A DNA stretch of 64,000 nucleotides from Bacteroidota bacterium. GTDB lineage: Bacteria; Bacteroidota; Rhodothermia; Rhodothermales; UBA10348. The translations under genes were made by a program, and so were the position numbers. The DNA is taken from the NCBI GenBank assembly GCA_022567305.1, contig JADFHF010000013.1:1-64000 (forward strand), in the 5' to 3' direction. The notes beneath the pieces were generated by a model. It searched no databases, was not told where the DNA came from, and saw nothing but the letters and a program-made list of their open reading frames with translations. The stretch's first letter is position 1; each line of letters opens with the position of its first letter. Below, one piece after another: positions 56,536 to 64,000 of this stretch.

Positions 56536-57255
56536 ATGGCATACCTGCTGGTACAGCAAGTCGCAGAAGCCGTTCAAGACTCTTCAACCGTTTCGGAGGT
56601 GGAATCGGTTAGTCAACTCGACATCTTGTTTCAGGGTGGTTGGATCATCATACCAATTTTTCTGCTTTCTATTCTTGCCGTCTACCTGCTCATTGACCGC
56701 CTGCGCACCATTCAGAGAGCCTCTGCCGATCGAAACGAGATTATGGCGAAGATCCGGGACTTTGTTTCCGCTGGGAATATTGACGGGGCCGGGGCCTATT
56801 GCGATGTCCAGCAAAAACCCATCACGAGAATTCTAAAGCACGGACTGGAGCGGCTTGGAAGACCTATTTCAGAAATTCAGGACGCGGTAAATTCCGCAGG
56901 TAAACATGAGGCGTTCCTGCTTGAAACAAGAACGGACCTATTGGCCACGATCGCCGGAATTGCGCCCATGCTCGGTTTTCTCGGCACGGTAACGGGGATG
57001 ATCAAAGCCTTCCAAACCATCCAAAACCTTCAAGGAAGTGTGAACCCCAGTGTTTTGGCAGGCGGCATCTGGGAAGCCCTGGTTTCGACGGCTGCTGGAC
57101 TCACGGTCGGCATTATCGCATTCTTCTTCTACAATTTCATCCTTAACAGGATCAGGCGACTCGTCAACGACATGGAGCAGTCAGCGACGGAGTTTATTGA
57201 TATGCTTCAGACCCCGGCTCCAGCGCCCCGCTCTTCGCACGAAGAATCCTTTTAA
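56536..57255 (+). CDS. MotA/TolQ/ExbB proton-channel family protein
   Basis: 239 residues with three TM segments: [20 protein letters not shown] (about 35-54), [19 protein letters not shown] and the final [18 protein letters not shown]. The conserved [10 protein letters not shown] and [10 protein letters not shown] motifs identify the family. It forms the stator with ExbD and uses proton motive force. The C-terminus is cytoplasmic and soluble. It lies in the cluster after the SPOR gene and 15 bp before exbD-like. Confidence 0.93.
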   Translation: MAYLLVQQVAEAVQDSSTVSEVESVSQLDILFQGGWIIIPIFLLSILAVYLLIDRLRTIQRASADRNEIMAKIRDFVSAGNIDGAGAYCDVQQKPITRILKHGLERLGRPISEIQDAVNSAGKHEAFLLETRTDLLATIAGIAPMLGFLGTVTGMIKAFQTIQNLQGSVNPSVLAGGIWEALVSTAAGLTVGIIAFFFYNFILNRIRRLVNDMEQSATEFIDMLQTPAPAPRSSHEESF

Positions 57256-57270
57256 CCCGAGGACGTCACA

Positions 57271-57678
57271 ATGTCTATAGATTTTTCAACCGACAAAAAG
57301 CCTCTAACGGAATTTAGCCTGGCGAGCCTGGCCGACATCGTGTTTCTCCTGCTCATATTCTTTCTGCTGACGTCGAGCTTTATTCCCCAGTTTGGCATCC
57401 AGGTCAATCTACCGAAAACAAGCACGTCCGCGCCGACGGACGCCCAGTATGTAACGGTGATCATTACAAGCGAGGGACACTATTACGTCGATCAAAATCA
57501 GATCTCCAAAGAACAGCTCTTACCGGTCATTCAGAGTTCACTGAATGGGAGAACAAGCCTCGTGCTGAGAGCCGATGAGGATGCTACGGTCGGTCAGTTT
57601 GCAACGGTTGCTAGCGTGGCACGAGCACTGAATCTGAGGATATTGATGGCAACCGAGCGAGAAAGCTTCGGTTTCTGA
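57271..57678 (+). CDS. ExbD/TolR biopolymer-transport family protein
   Basis: 135 residues with a single TM helix (LASLADIVFLLLIFFLLTSSF) that holds the conserved Asp of ExbD (the proton-carrying residue), then a periplasmic domain (QVNLPKTSTSAPTD to RESFGF). It partners with the ExbB-like protein. No TonB, TolB or Pal gene follows; the next gene is convergent. It closes the TPR-barrel-HU-SPOR-ExbBD cluster. Confidence 0.93.
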   Translation: MSIDFSTDKKPLTEFSLASLADIVFLLLIFFLLTSSFIPQFGIQVNLPKTSTSAPTDAQYVTVIITSEGHYYVDQNQISKEQLLPVIQSSLNGRTSLVLRADEDATVGQFATVASVARALNLRILMATERESFGF

Positions 57679-57713
57679 CTGGAAAAGTCACTCGCGAATT
57701 CACGGCGCTGCGA

Positions 57714-59195
57714 TCACAGGCGCGCAGGCGCTTTGCCTGCTTCTACAGCGTTCAGAATAAACTGCCGAATATCCTCGTTTGATGTCGCGAGATCCTCTTG
57801 ACGTAGATACATCATGTGACCGCTTCGATAGCCTTTGAAGATCATTCGATCCTGCAGTCTTCCCGCCGGATCCATATTCCACATCGTGTATTTTGCATTG
57901 AAGTAGTCCGTTCCACCGTCAAAATAGCCGGACTGGACCATCAAGTGTAAATACGGATTCTGCGACATGGCCTGACGGAGATTTTCACCCGTGTTATCTC
58001 CATCCCGGTTCCACGGAGAAACTGGTCCGAATAGGTTGTACTTGAGATCTGTTTTGAAGCCAAGGACATCGCGCAGGTAGTGGTTGATGGCAGGAGCAAA
58101 CGCATGATTCCAGGCTGCCATGGAAGGATCGAAATCATAGCGTTCCCCCGCGTCTTCGCCGTCACGCCCCCTGTACCGCGAGTCCAGACGGCCAATCGTG
58201 AGCCCCTGGTCCCGAAGAAGTTCCTTCCAGAAAAATGAAGTCGGAATATCCAGATTGTGATCCAGAACGGCATCCACGGAAAGACCGGAGTAATAGGCCA
58301 TGCGCGCGGCCACCTCCTCTCTTCTGCCTTCCTCGATTGAGCCGCCCCGAACCAGAGCAGGAATCACTTCCTCGATCGTATAATTTTCGACCTCAGGCAA
58401 AAGATCATCCAGGTCCCGTTTTTGCAGCTCGGCAGGCAATGCATCGTGGTACCAGGCCGCAGCTGCGAAATACGGTAGGCGCAATCCAGCGCGGACCGGT
58501 CCGTCGCGGTCTATGCCCAGCCTGGTCGGCGACACGAGAATGACACCGTTGAGGTACATCCACTGGCGACTCTGGAGCGCCCCAGCCAAGCCTGAAACAC
58601 GAGTGGTCCCATAGCTCTCGCCAATCAGGAATTTGGGGGATGTCCAGCGTTCATGTCGAGAAACGAAATTTTCCAACCAATCAGAGAGATAAGCGATGTC
58701 TTCGTTCACTCCAAAAAATTGCTCCCGGTCGGCTTCGCCAATCATCCTCGAGAACCCCGTATTGACAGGATTGATGTAAACGATGTCGGCCACGTCCAGA
58801 ATGGAGTAGGGATTGTCGTGGATACCATACGGCTGGACCGGATAGCCTTCGTCGTCGATGTTGAGATTTTTTGGACTGGTATAACCCAGATGCATCCATA
58901 CAGAAGCAGATCCGGGGCCGCCGTTAAATGAGAACAAGAGGGGTCTCACCGTTGAGTCCGGAATGTGCGTTCGCTCGTAATACGTATACAGCAGAGCTGC
59001 AACCGGCTCCCCTTCTTCTCCCCAAACCGGCTGGGTCCCGACCGTCACATCGTAGGGCACTCGCTGACCTTTAATCGTGACTTCGTCGGAGGATGTGATG
59101 GTCGTATCTGGCGGGAGGGATCGCTCCTGCGCGTAGGTTGAAGTGAAAACGCAAACGCACAAGAGGCCGAGCGCCAAAATCGTCAAGAATTTCAT
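57714..59195 (-). CDS. S10 family serine carboxypeptidase-like protein, exported
   Basis: About 493 residues with a signal peptide (KFLTILALGLLCVCVFTSTYAQ). The serine carboxypeptidase fold is visible in LLFSFNGGPGSASVWMHLGY (oxyanion Gly-rich loop), LIGESYGTTRVSGLAGALQ with the nucleophile Ser, the acid in SGYFDGGTDYFNAKYT and the His in GYRSGHMMYLRQ. It trims C-terminal residues from peptides outside the cytosol. The track ORF starts at 59228; the ATG at 59195 has AAAGGA upstream and a direct signal peptide, so it is preferred. It is divergent to an S9 peptidase. Confidence 0.92.
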   Translation of the reverse strand: MKFLTILALGLLCVCVFTSTYAQERSLPPDTTITSSDEVTIKGQRVPYDVTVGTQPVWGEEGEPVAALLYTYYERTHIPDSTVRPLLFSFNGGPGSASVWMHLGYTSPKNLNIDDEGYPVQPYGIHDNPYSILDVADIVYINPVNTGFSRMIGEADREQFFGVNEDIAYLSDWLENFVSRHERWTSPKFLIGESYGTTRVSGLAGALQSRQWMYLNGVILVSPTRLGIDRDGPVRAGLRLPYFAAAAWYHDALPAELQKRDLDDLLPEVENYTIEEVIPALVRGGSIEEGRREEVAARMAYYSGLSVDAVLDHNLDIPTSFFWKELLRDQGLTIGRLDSRYRGRDGEDAGERYDFDPSMAAWNHAFAPAINHYLRDVLGFKTDLKYNLFGPVSPWNRDGDNTGENLRQAMSQNPYLHLMVQSGYFDGGTDYFNAKYTMWNMDPAGRLQDRMIFKGYRSGHMMYLRQEDLATSNEDIRQFILNAVEAGKAPARL

Positions 59196-59390
59196 GACTG
59201 GTCCTTTGTATATCTGTTCATGTGGCAATGACGGAAACTAAATGCATACATGGCGTGTGGCAAACAGCGATCGTTCGAACTTTGATTGAATGACAAACGC
59301 ACCTGCGGCACGATTGGAACCAGAATCACCTGACCAGTAATATTACCCGACTTGAACCGTTTTCCGTACCCGCAGAATGAGAGGAACAGA

Positions 59391-61739
59391 ATGCGAACTC
59401 TCGTGGCAGTAGTAGCCCTTCTTATTTTTGTAACGCCGACCTTCGCACAGGAGCCGGTAACACTTGCAGACTACGAGCGTGCCGAGGGTTTTCTGAGTAA
59501 CTACACTCGGCCTCTTGTTTTCAATTCCTCCGTCAGTCCGAACTGGCTGGACGACGGCCGGATGTGGTATCGGAGTACCACTGCGGAAGGCTCAGAGTTT
59601 GTGCTGGTTGATCCTTCGACCGGGACCCGAGCCAGGGCGTTCGATCATGATCGTCTTGCTGAAGCCCTTTCATCGGATGAAACACCATATGGGGCGCTCG
59701 AGCTTCCATTTACCTCATTTGAATTCTCGTCCGGTGGCCGCTCGATAACATTCGAGATTCCCGGCCGAAGCTATTCCTGTAGCCTTCAAAATTACGAATG
59801 CTCTTGGGAAGAGAATGAGACGACTTCTGCTCCTCCTGAGGCACCGTTTGGCCGCTTCCGACGGAATCGGGACCGGGTTCTCTCACCTGACGGCAAGCTC
59901 GCGGCTTTCATCCGCGACTACAATCTCTGGGTCCGAGACGTTGAATCAAAAGAGGAGACACAGCTCACATTCGATGGCGAAGAAGAATTTGGCTATGCGA
60001 CCAACAACGCAGGATGGACCAAGGGCCCCGGACCTGTTGTCCTCTGGTCGCCGGACTCCAAGAAGATTGCTACGTTCCAACACGACGGGCGTGGAGTTGG
60101 CGAGATGTACATGGTCTCCACTAAGTCCGGCCACCCGGAGTTATCACAGTGGAAGTACCCGCTGCCGGGAGATAGCCTGATCTTTCGTATCAGCCGAGTT
60201 GTGATTCATCTCGACGGTGCCCGTATGGTGCGACTGAACATGCCGCCTGATCAGCATCGAAGTACTACGACGGATCACATCTCCGGTCGCGGCGGTGAGT
60301 TTCTGGACGTCAGGTGGAGCCAAAATTCGGACCAACTTGCGTTCGTATCCAGCTCGCGAGATCACAAGAAAGCGAAACTCCGTTTGGCGGATCCCGAAAC
60401 CGGCGACGTGCGAGATGTAATGGAAGAGGTGCAGGACACCTACTTCGAGTCAGGTGACGGATTCTCGAATTGGCATTATTTGTCTGCAACCGACGAGATC
60501 ATCTGGTTTTCCGAACGGGACAATTGGGGACACTTGTACTTGTATGACGTGAATACGGGACTAATCAAGAACAGAATTACCGAAGGCGAATGGGCCGTGC
60601 AGCAGGTGCGCCATGTCGATCGGGAAAATCGGAAAATATTTTTCACTGCCGGCGGCAGAGAAACCGGAGATCCCTACTATATACACTACTATAGTGTCAA
60701 CCTGGACGGTTCGGAGCTTAAGCTGCTGACACCCGAGGACGCGAACCACGTCGTCAACTTCTCTCCGAACTACACCTATTTCGTTGACAGTTATTCGACA
60801 CCAGTCGATCCGCCGATATCGGTGCTCCGAGATATCGATGGAAATCTTGTGCTGACCCTTGAGAAGGCTGACATCTCCCAATTGATTGCTACGGGATGGC
60901 AGCCTCCCGTTCAGGTCATAACGAAAGCTCGGGACGGCGTGACGAACATTTACGGGTTGATGTACAAACCAACCCACTTCGATCCAAACAAGAAGTACCC
61001 GGTCCTTAACCCCCTTTACCCTGGTCCGCAATCAGGCAGTGTGGGAAGCCGCAGTTTCTCTCCGTCACGGAGCGACAAGCAGGCGGTCGCGGAACTCGGT
61101 TTCATTGTCATAGAGGTCGATGCCATGGGCACGCCGGGTCGGTCCAAGTCCTTCCACGACGCGTATTATGGAAATATGGGAGATAACGGACTACCCGATC
61201 AGGTCGAGGCCATCAAACAACTCGGTGCTCAGAATTCCTGGATGGATTTGGATCGGGTGGGTATTTATGGAGGCTCCGGTGGAGGATTTGCTTCAACCGG
61301 CGGTATCCTACGTTATCCTGATTTCTACAAAGTGGCCGTGTCGGGTTCGGGCAACCACGATAACGCCACTTACGAGGATGATTGGGGCGAGAAATGGCAG
61401 GGCATGCTTCTCCGGAATGAAGACGGAACGACCACGTACGATAATCAGGCGAATCATCTTATCGCAGAAAATCTGAAAGGAAAACTCCTGCTCGGCCACG
61501 GTTCGCTGGACAGTAATGTCCCCGTGAACAACACGCTTCTGCTTGTCAAAGCGCTCATGGATGCCAACAAGGATTTTGATCTGCTCATCTTCCCCAACAG
61601 CGGACACGGACTGGGCCAGTACTGGATGCGCCGCAGGTGGGACTACTTCGTTCAGCATCTGATCGGCGTCGACCCGCCCAAAGAGTTTGAATTCGGAAAA
61701 CGAAGAGAAAGTGTCCCGATTGTGCAACCGGTGGGTTGA
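59391..61739 (+). CDS. S9 family dipeptidyl-peptidase IV-like, exported
   Basis: About 782 residues. Signal peptide (TLVAVVALLIFVTPTFAQ), then an eight-bladed propeller (about 50-520; FVLVDPSTGTRARAFD, LWVRDVESKEETQLTFDG) and an alpha/beta hydrolase with Ser in IYGGSGGGFAS, Asp in LLLGHGSLDSNVPVNN and His in FPNSGHGLGQYW. It releases dipeptides such as X-Pro from peptides. The track start (59352) is earlier; the ATG at 59391 has GAGGA 6 bp before and a clean signal. It faces away from the S10 gene, sharing the 195-bp control region. Confidence 0.94.
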   Translation: MRTLVAVVALLIFVTPTFAQEPVTLADYERAEGFLSNYTRPLVFNSSVSPNWLDDGRMWYRSTTAEGSEFVLVDPSTGTRARAFDHDRLAEALSSDETPYGALELPFTSFEFSSGGRSITFEIPGRSYSCSLQNYECSWEENETTSAPPEAPFGRFRRNRDRVLSPDGKLAAFIRDYNLWVRDVESKEETQLTFDGEEEFGYATNNAGWTKGPGPVVLWSPDSKKIATFQHDGRGVGEMYMVSTKSGHPELSQWKYPLPGDSLIFRISRVVIHLDGARMVRLNMPPDQHRSTTTDHISGRGGEFLDVRWSQNSDQLAFVSSSRDHKKAKLRLADPETGDVRDVMEEVQDTYFESGDGFSNWHYLSATDEIIWFSERDNWGHLYLYDVNTGLIKNRITEGEWAVQQVRHVDRENRKIFFTAGGRETGDPYYIHYYSVNLDGSELKLLTPEDANHVVNFSPNYTYFVDSYSTPVDPPISVLRDIDGNLVLTLEKADISQLIATGWQPPVQVITKARDGVTNIYGLMYKPTHFDPNKKYPVLNPLYPGPQSGSVGSRSFSPSRSDKQAVAELGFIVIEVDAMGTPGRSKSFHDAYYGNMGDNGLPDQVEAIKQLGAQNSWMDLDRVGIYGGSGGGFASTGGILRYPDFYKVAVSGSGNHDNATYEDDWGEKWQGMLLRNEDGTTTYDNQANHLIAENLKGKLLLGHGSLDSNVPVNNTLLLVKALMDANKDFDLLIFPNSGHGLGQYWMRRRWDYFVQHLIGVDPPKEFEFGKRRESVPIVQPVG

Positions 61740-61876
61740 TCACTCCGAAACCCGCGGACTGGCTGAATTACTGGATCAATCGAAACGATCTTGCCTGAAT
61801 TTTCGGGTAAAGCTTTCGGATTCTTATCGGTGTCCCGCCTGACGAGTTCCGATGCGACTCATCCCGTGGTGGGCGC

Positions 61877-62235
61877 TGTGTAAGCATCTGTGACTCCCGA
61901 GCGCAGACCGACTGCCCGGTATTGAAGCGCCTCCGACACCCAACGATCCGATTCACAACTCCGAACACAACCAAGCAGAACCTGAAGTACAACCTCTCCC
62001 TGCAGTCATTCGATTTCTGGGAACCATTCCATTCAACGTGGGAGAATCATTTGGTGAGAGGATGAGAACTTACCGGTATGTACGAGGACTCTTTATGGAT
62101 AAGCTTGCTATTGAACTGGGTATTTATCCGCGTACACTTTCCAGGATCGAATTAGGAATAAGTCCGATACCCAGCGTGAAAAGACGGCTTGAAAAGCATT
62201 TTCACGTGATAATCTCTGAAGCTGATAGGCTTTAG
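61877..62235 (+). pseudogene. XRE-family HTH regulator remnant with frameshift
   Basis: The track shows only a 65-residue ORF (62038-62235; SFGERMRTYRYVRGLFMDKL, AIELGIYPRTLSRIELG), an XRE HTH. The same frame continues upstream without a start to a TGA at 61891 and reads DPIHNSEHNQAEPEVQPLPA, then VIRFLGTIPFNVG. In intact relatives this linker follows an earlier HTH half with R-R-L-D-L-G-L-x-Q-x-x-x-A. A second frame from 61877 reads CDSRAQTDCPVLKR, a plausible earlier piece. I infer a broken mobile-type XRE gene with at least one frameshift; the 3' HTH might still be translated from a GTG at 62038. Confidence 0.58.
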
Positions 62236-62332
62236 TCTAGATCAGTTCTCAAGGAAGGAATTACTGAAGCGATAGAGAATATCGAATACGAAACTGTTGA
62301 AGCCAGAGCGTAGGCTTAACCACTCCTCCGTT

Positions 62333-62542
62333 TTATCCGGGTAAGACCCATTTGACTACGTTAAGGTGTGTCGCCGCTTTTATTAAGATATGCCGCGTTG
62401 TAATACCGCTCGAACACAAGCTTCTTACGCTGAAGTCAGCGTGCTCCGGAAGCAAAATCAGATCACCGTAGTTGCGCGAATTCGCGACCTGCTTCATTTC
62501 TTTGAACGTCAGGTCCCGACATATAAAGTGATCTTTCCGCAT
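62333..62542 (-). CDS. Hypothetical 69-aa ORF coupled to propeller lipoprotein
   Basis: The ATG at 62542 lies 2 bp after the propeller stop (TAGGCATG), and a strong GGAGGAG sits upstream, although that also encodes the EE of the propeller's last residues (LEEK). The protein (MRKDHFICRDLTFKEMKQVA) has no match that I recognise and no signal. It may be real by coupling or a chance ORF. The rest of the stretch to the XRE remnant (62236-62332) shows nothing. Confidence 0.33.
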   Translation of the reverse strand: MRKDHFICRDLTFKEMKQVANSRNYGDLILLPEHADFSVRSLCSSGITTRHILIKAATHLNVVKWVLPG

Positions 62543-62544
62543 GC

Positions 62545-63717
62545 CTACTTCTCCTCCAGTAGCAGGATCTGAGAAATAGAAATCCCGGCCAAGAAAGAAT
62601 CACTGACTTCAAAATTCCGGTCGTAAATCTCTACGGTACCAGAGGTCGTAAAGTCTGGAAACGGACCCGCGCTACTGATCGGAAATCGTCCCACATAAAG
62701 CCGTTCGTCCTGGTCATCGTATGCAATTCCGGAAATACCTGTTAATCCCGACGCGGAATCAAGTTGTACTTCGCGCGTAATTCTCTGGGTTATCGTGTCA
62801 ACTCTGAAAATCGTATTTGTGGTTCCGTCAACGAGATAAAGTTCTCCGGTTGAATCGATGTAGGTACCTATGCCTGTGCCGTTGGTCGATCCCAACTGTA
62901 CATCCAGATCGATTCGTCCCTTAAAGACATCGAGTGACGCGCCGAAGAACAGGACGGAACCATTGGTTTGCTCAATGATTTCTGAAAAATCATCGTTGTA
63001 TACGGTTTTTCCCGTACAAGCCACAATGATGTCATTCCCATCTCCACCGAATAAATCGCGTGGGGCATCACACGCGACAGAGCGGGTGTCGACGTCGTTG
63101 GTCCCCATATCGATGATGGATATTGTATTTCCCGCGCCTGAATTGGCGACATATAGCATCGTCCCCGAAATGATCATCCCTTCTGGATTAGAACCGACTT
63201 CTATGGTTCTAATCACGCTTCCCGATTCCAGCGAGATCACCGCCACGTGTCCGCTCGATCCGAAGACAAAATTTGTGACGTAGGCTGATTCTGATGCGAA
63301 AACAATAGAACGTGGTGCGACAACGTTGTTGATTTGCGCAGTAATACCGAACGACTCAGTATCCAGCACATCGATTCTTCCAACCGAAAATGTATTTAGG
63401 AGCGCGTACAATTTACCTTCGTGCCCTGCAATACCCTGAAGAAAGCCACTCATCGCGGGTAACTGGTCCACGATTCTGGAAGATGGATCGAAGCTCGTGA
63501 TACTCCCGTTCTGATCGCTGAAGTTACCCCCGTTGGCTACGATAACCCTGCTTACCAGCGGCGGATTCTCATCGTCCGACCTTAGCAAATCGCATGAGGA
63601 AAGTGTCAGTGCGGTTGCGAGCAGCACAAGAAGTTGTGAGACACCCCACCAGAATCGGTGTATCCGCGCCTGGTATAAAGCCTTGACCGCGTGTGATTTA
63701 TATCGGTGGACATTCAT
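62545..63717 (-). CDS. Surface beta-propeller lipoprotein (YVTN-like)
   Basis: 390 residues. A signal peptide ending in LATALTLSSC makes it a lipoprotein; the n-region is long, with VHRYKSHAVKALYQARIHRF before it, so a later start is possible. The body is a repeated propeller of strands such as ITSFDPSSRIVDQLPAMSGF, GSNPEGMIISGTMLYVANSG, IDSTGELYLVDGTTNTIFRV and GISGIAYDDQDERLYVGRFP. It overlaps the TonB-receptor stop by ATGA, so a binding-protein/receptor pair is likely. What it binds is not known; peptide, metal or cofactor are all possible. Confidence 0.82.
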   Translation of the reverse strand: MNVHRYKSHAVKALYQARIHRFWWGVSQLLVLLATALTLSSCDLLRSDDENPPLVSRVIVANGGNFSDQNGSITSFDPSSRIVDQLPAMSGFLQGIAGHEGKLYALLNTFSVGRIDVLDTESFGITAQINNVVAPRSIVFASESAYVTNFVFGSSGHVAVISLESGSVIRTIEVGSNPEGMIISGTMLYVANSGAGNTISIIDMGTNDVDTRSVACDAPRDLFGGDGNDIIVACTGKTVYNDDFSEIIEQTNGSVLFFGASLDVFKGRIDLDVQLGSTNGTGIGTYIDSTGELYLVDGTTNTIFRVDTITQRITREVQLDSASGLTGISGIAYDDQDERLYVGRFPISSAGPFPDFTTSGTVEIYDRNFEVSDSFLAGISISQILLLEEK

Positions 63718-64000
63718 GATTCATCGAGATCGATTGGGTTAAGCGTGTATTGAAGTGAGAAAGCCAGGTGCCTGGGAGGCGTCGGGTAAAACCGAATATG
63801 CTCTATTCGCTCGTTTGCGACGTTTTCGACCGCCATTTGGAGTGCCAGTCTGCCACCGACCACATTCAGGCTGTGCCTTGCGCGCAGAGCCAGTGACCAA
63901 TACCCGGGCAAAGGAAACCGCTCATCGGACGACGTAAATCGCTTTGAAACCCACTCGCCGACGGATTCGATGACTATCGAGCGCACCGCGAAGGATAATC
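63714..64000 (-). CDS. TonB-dependent outer-membrane receptor, C-terminal part (5' outside window)
   Basis: The frame stays open to the right edge; the ORF-track start at 63986 is an internal GTG. The visible 94 residues read like the last barrel strands of a TonB receptor: WSLALRARHSLNVVGGRLAL, QMAVENVANERIEHIRFYPT, PPRHLAFSLQYTLN. V-E-N-V-x-N-E followed by a P-x-P-P-R-x-x-x-x-S-x-x-Y motif is the usual C-terminal signature. The stop overlaps the lipoprotein start by ATGA. Ligand is not visible. Confidence 0.85.
   Translation of the reverse strand, partial: LSFAVRSIVIESVGEWVSKRFTSSDERFPLPGYWSLALRARHSLNVVGGRLALQMAVENVANERIEHIRFYPTPPRHLAFSLQYTLNPIDLDES

Noticed and set aside
61768-61992. Minus-strand ORF of 74 aa
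   Set aside because: Opposite to the XRE remnant, with no recognisable features.

Overview
The window looks like chromosomal DNA of a free-living, Gram-negative bacterium from the Bacteroidota/Rhodothermota side of the tree. This is an inference, based on an HU-like plus SPOR gene pair beside ExbB/ExbD, a Pycsar-type (DUF5706) membrane protein, a GAF-domain protein of a kind I associate with that group, a TonB receptor paired with a surface lipoprotein, and an alaS upstream region carrying a TAnnTTTG-like -7 box. Many secreted or periplasmic peptidases (M14, M3, M16, M24, S9, S10, a Tat-exported asparaginase, penicillin acylase) and a sodium-dependent NSS-family transporter suggest a proteolytic, probably marine or saline lifestyle. 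Coding density is high, GTG/TTG starts are common, and there is no intact mobile element, rRNA operon or CRISPR array.

Layout. 1-1.9 kb: 3' end of a class III nucleotide cyclase, two FMN-split-barrel (PPOX-like) genes, a decayed toprim/primase remnant and tRNA-Ser(CGA). 2-12 kb: alaS, a DUF4097-like repeat protein, then a leftward block of asparaginase, M14 carboxypeptidase and YyaL-type thioredoxin-domain protein. 12-23 kb: thiE followed by a 14-bp tandem repeat, an M24 peptidase coupled to a hybrid-type histidine kinase, a DUF819 membrane protein, PepF, a TlpA-like lipoprotein, an M16 peptidase and polA. 23.5-28 kb: dTDP-sugar genes (rfbB, rfbA, RmlC-like), a HAD phosphatase, fructosamine kinase and LMW-PTP. 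28-37.5 kb: NSS transporter, penicillin acylase, orphan ParA, lnt-maf, a glutamine amidotransferase and a DASS transporter with a 48-codon ORF behind it. 37.7-49 kb: a large GAF protein, sixA coupled to a stand-alone Pycsar-type TM protein, a propeller next to a phosphoesterase/beta-barrel fusion, folB, a CxxCH lipoprotein, a membrane-anchored HhH protein with eleven 30-bp repeats, and a PfkB kinase. 50-57.7 kb: a co-directional cell-envelope cluster (TPR, beta-barrel, two HU-like genes, one fused to SPOR, ExbB, ExbD). 57.7-64 kb: S10 and S9 peptidases facing apart, a frameshifted XRE regulator remnant, and a leftward TonB receptor-propeller lipoprotein operon running off the window.

The most interesting systems are the Pycsar-type membrane protein overlapping sixA, the TPR/barrel/HU-SPOR/ExbBD cluster, and the metallophosphoesterase-outer-membrane-barrel fusion. 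Two decayed mobile-type gene remnants, one directly beside the tRNA gene, mark past insertion events.
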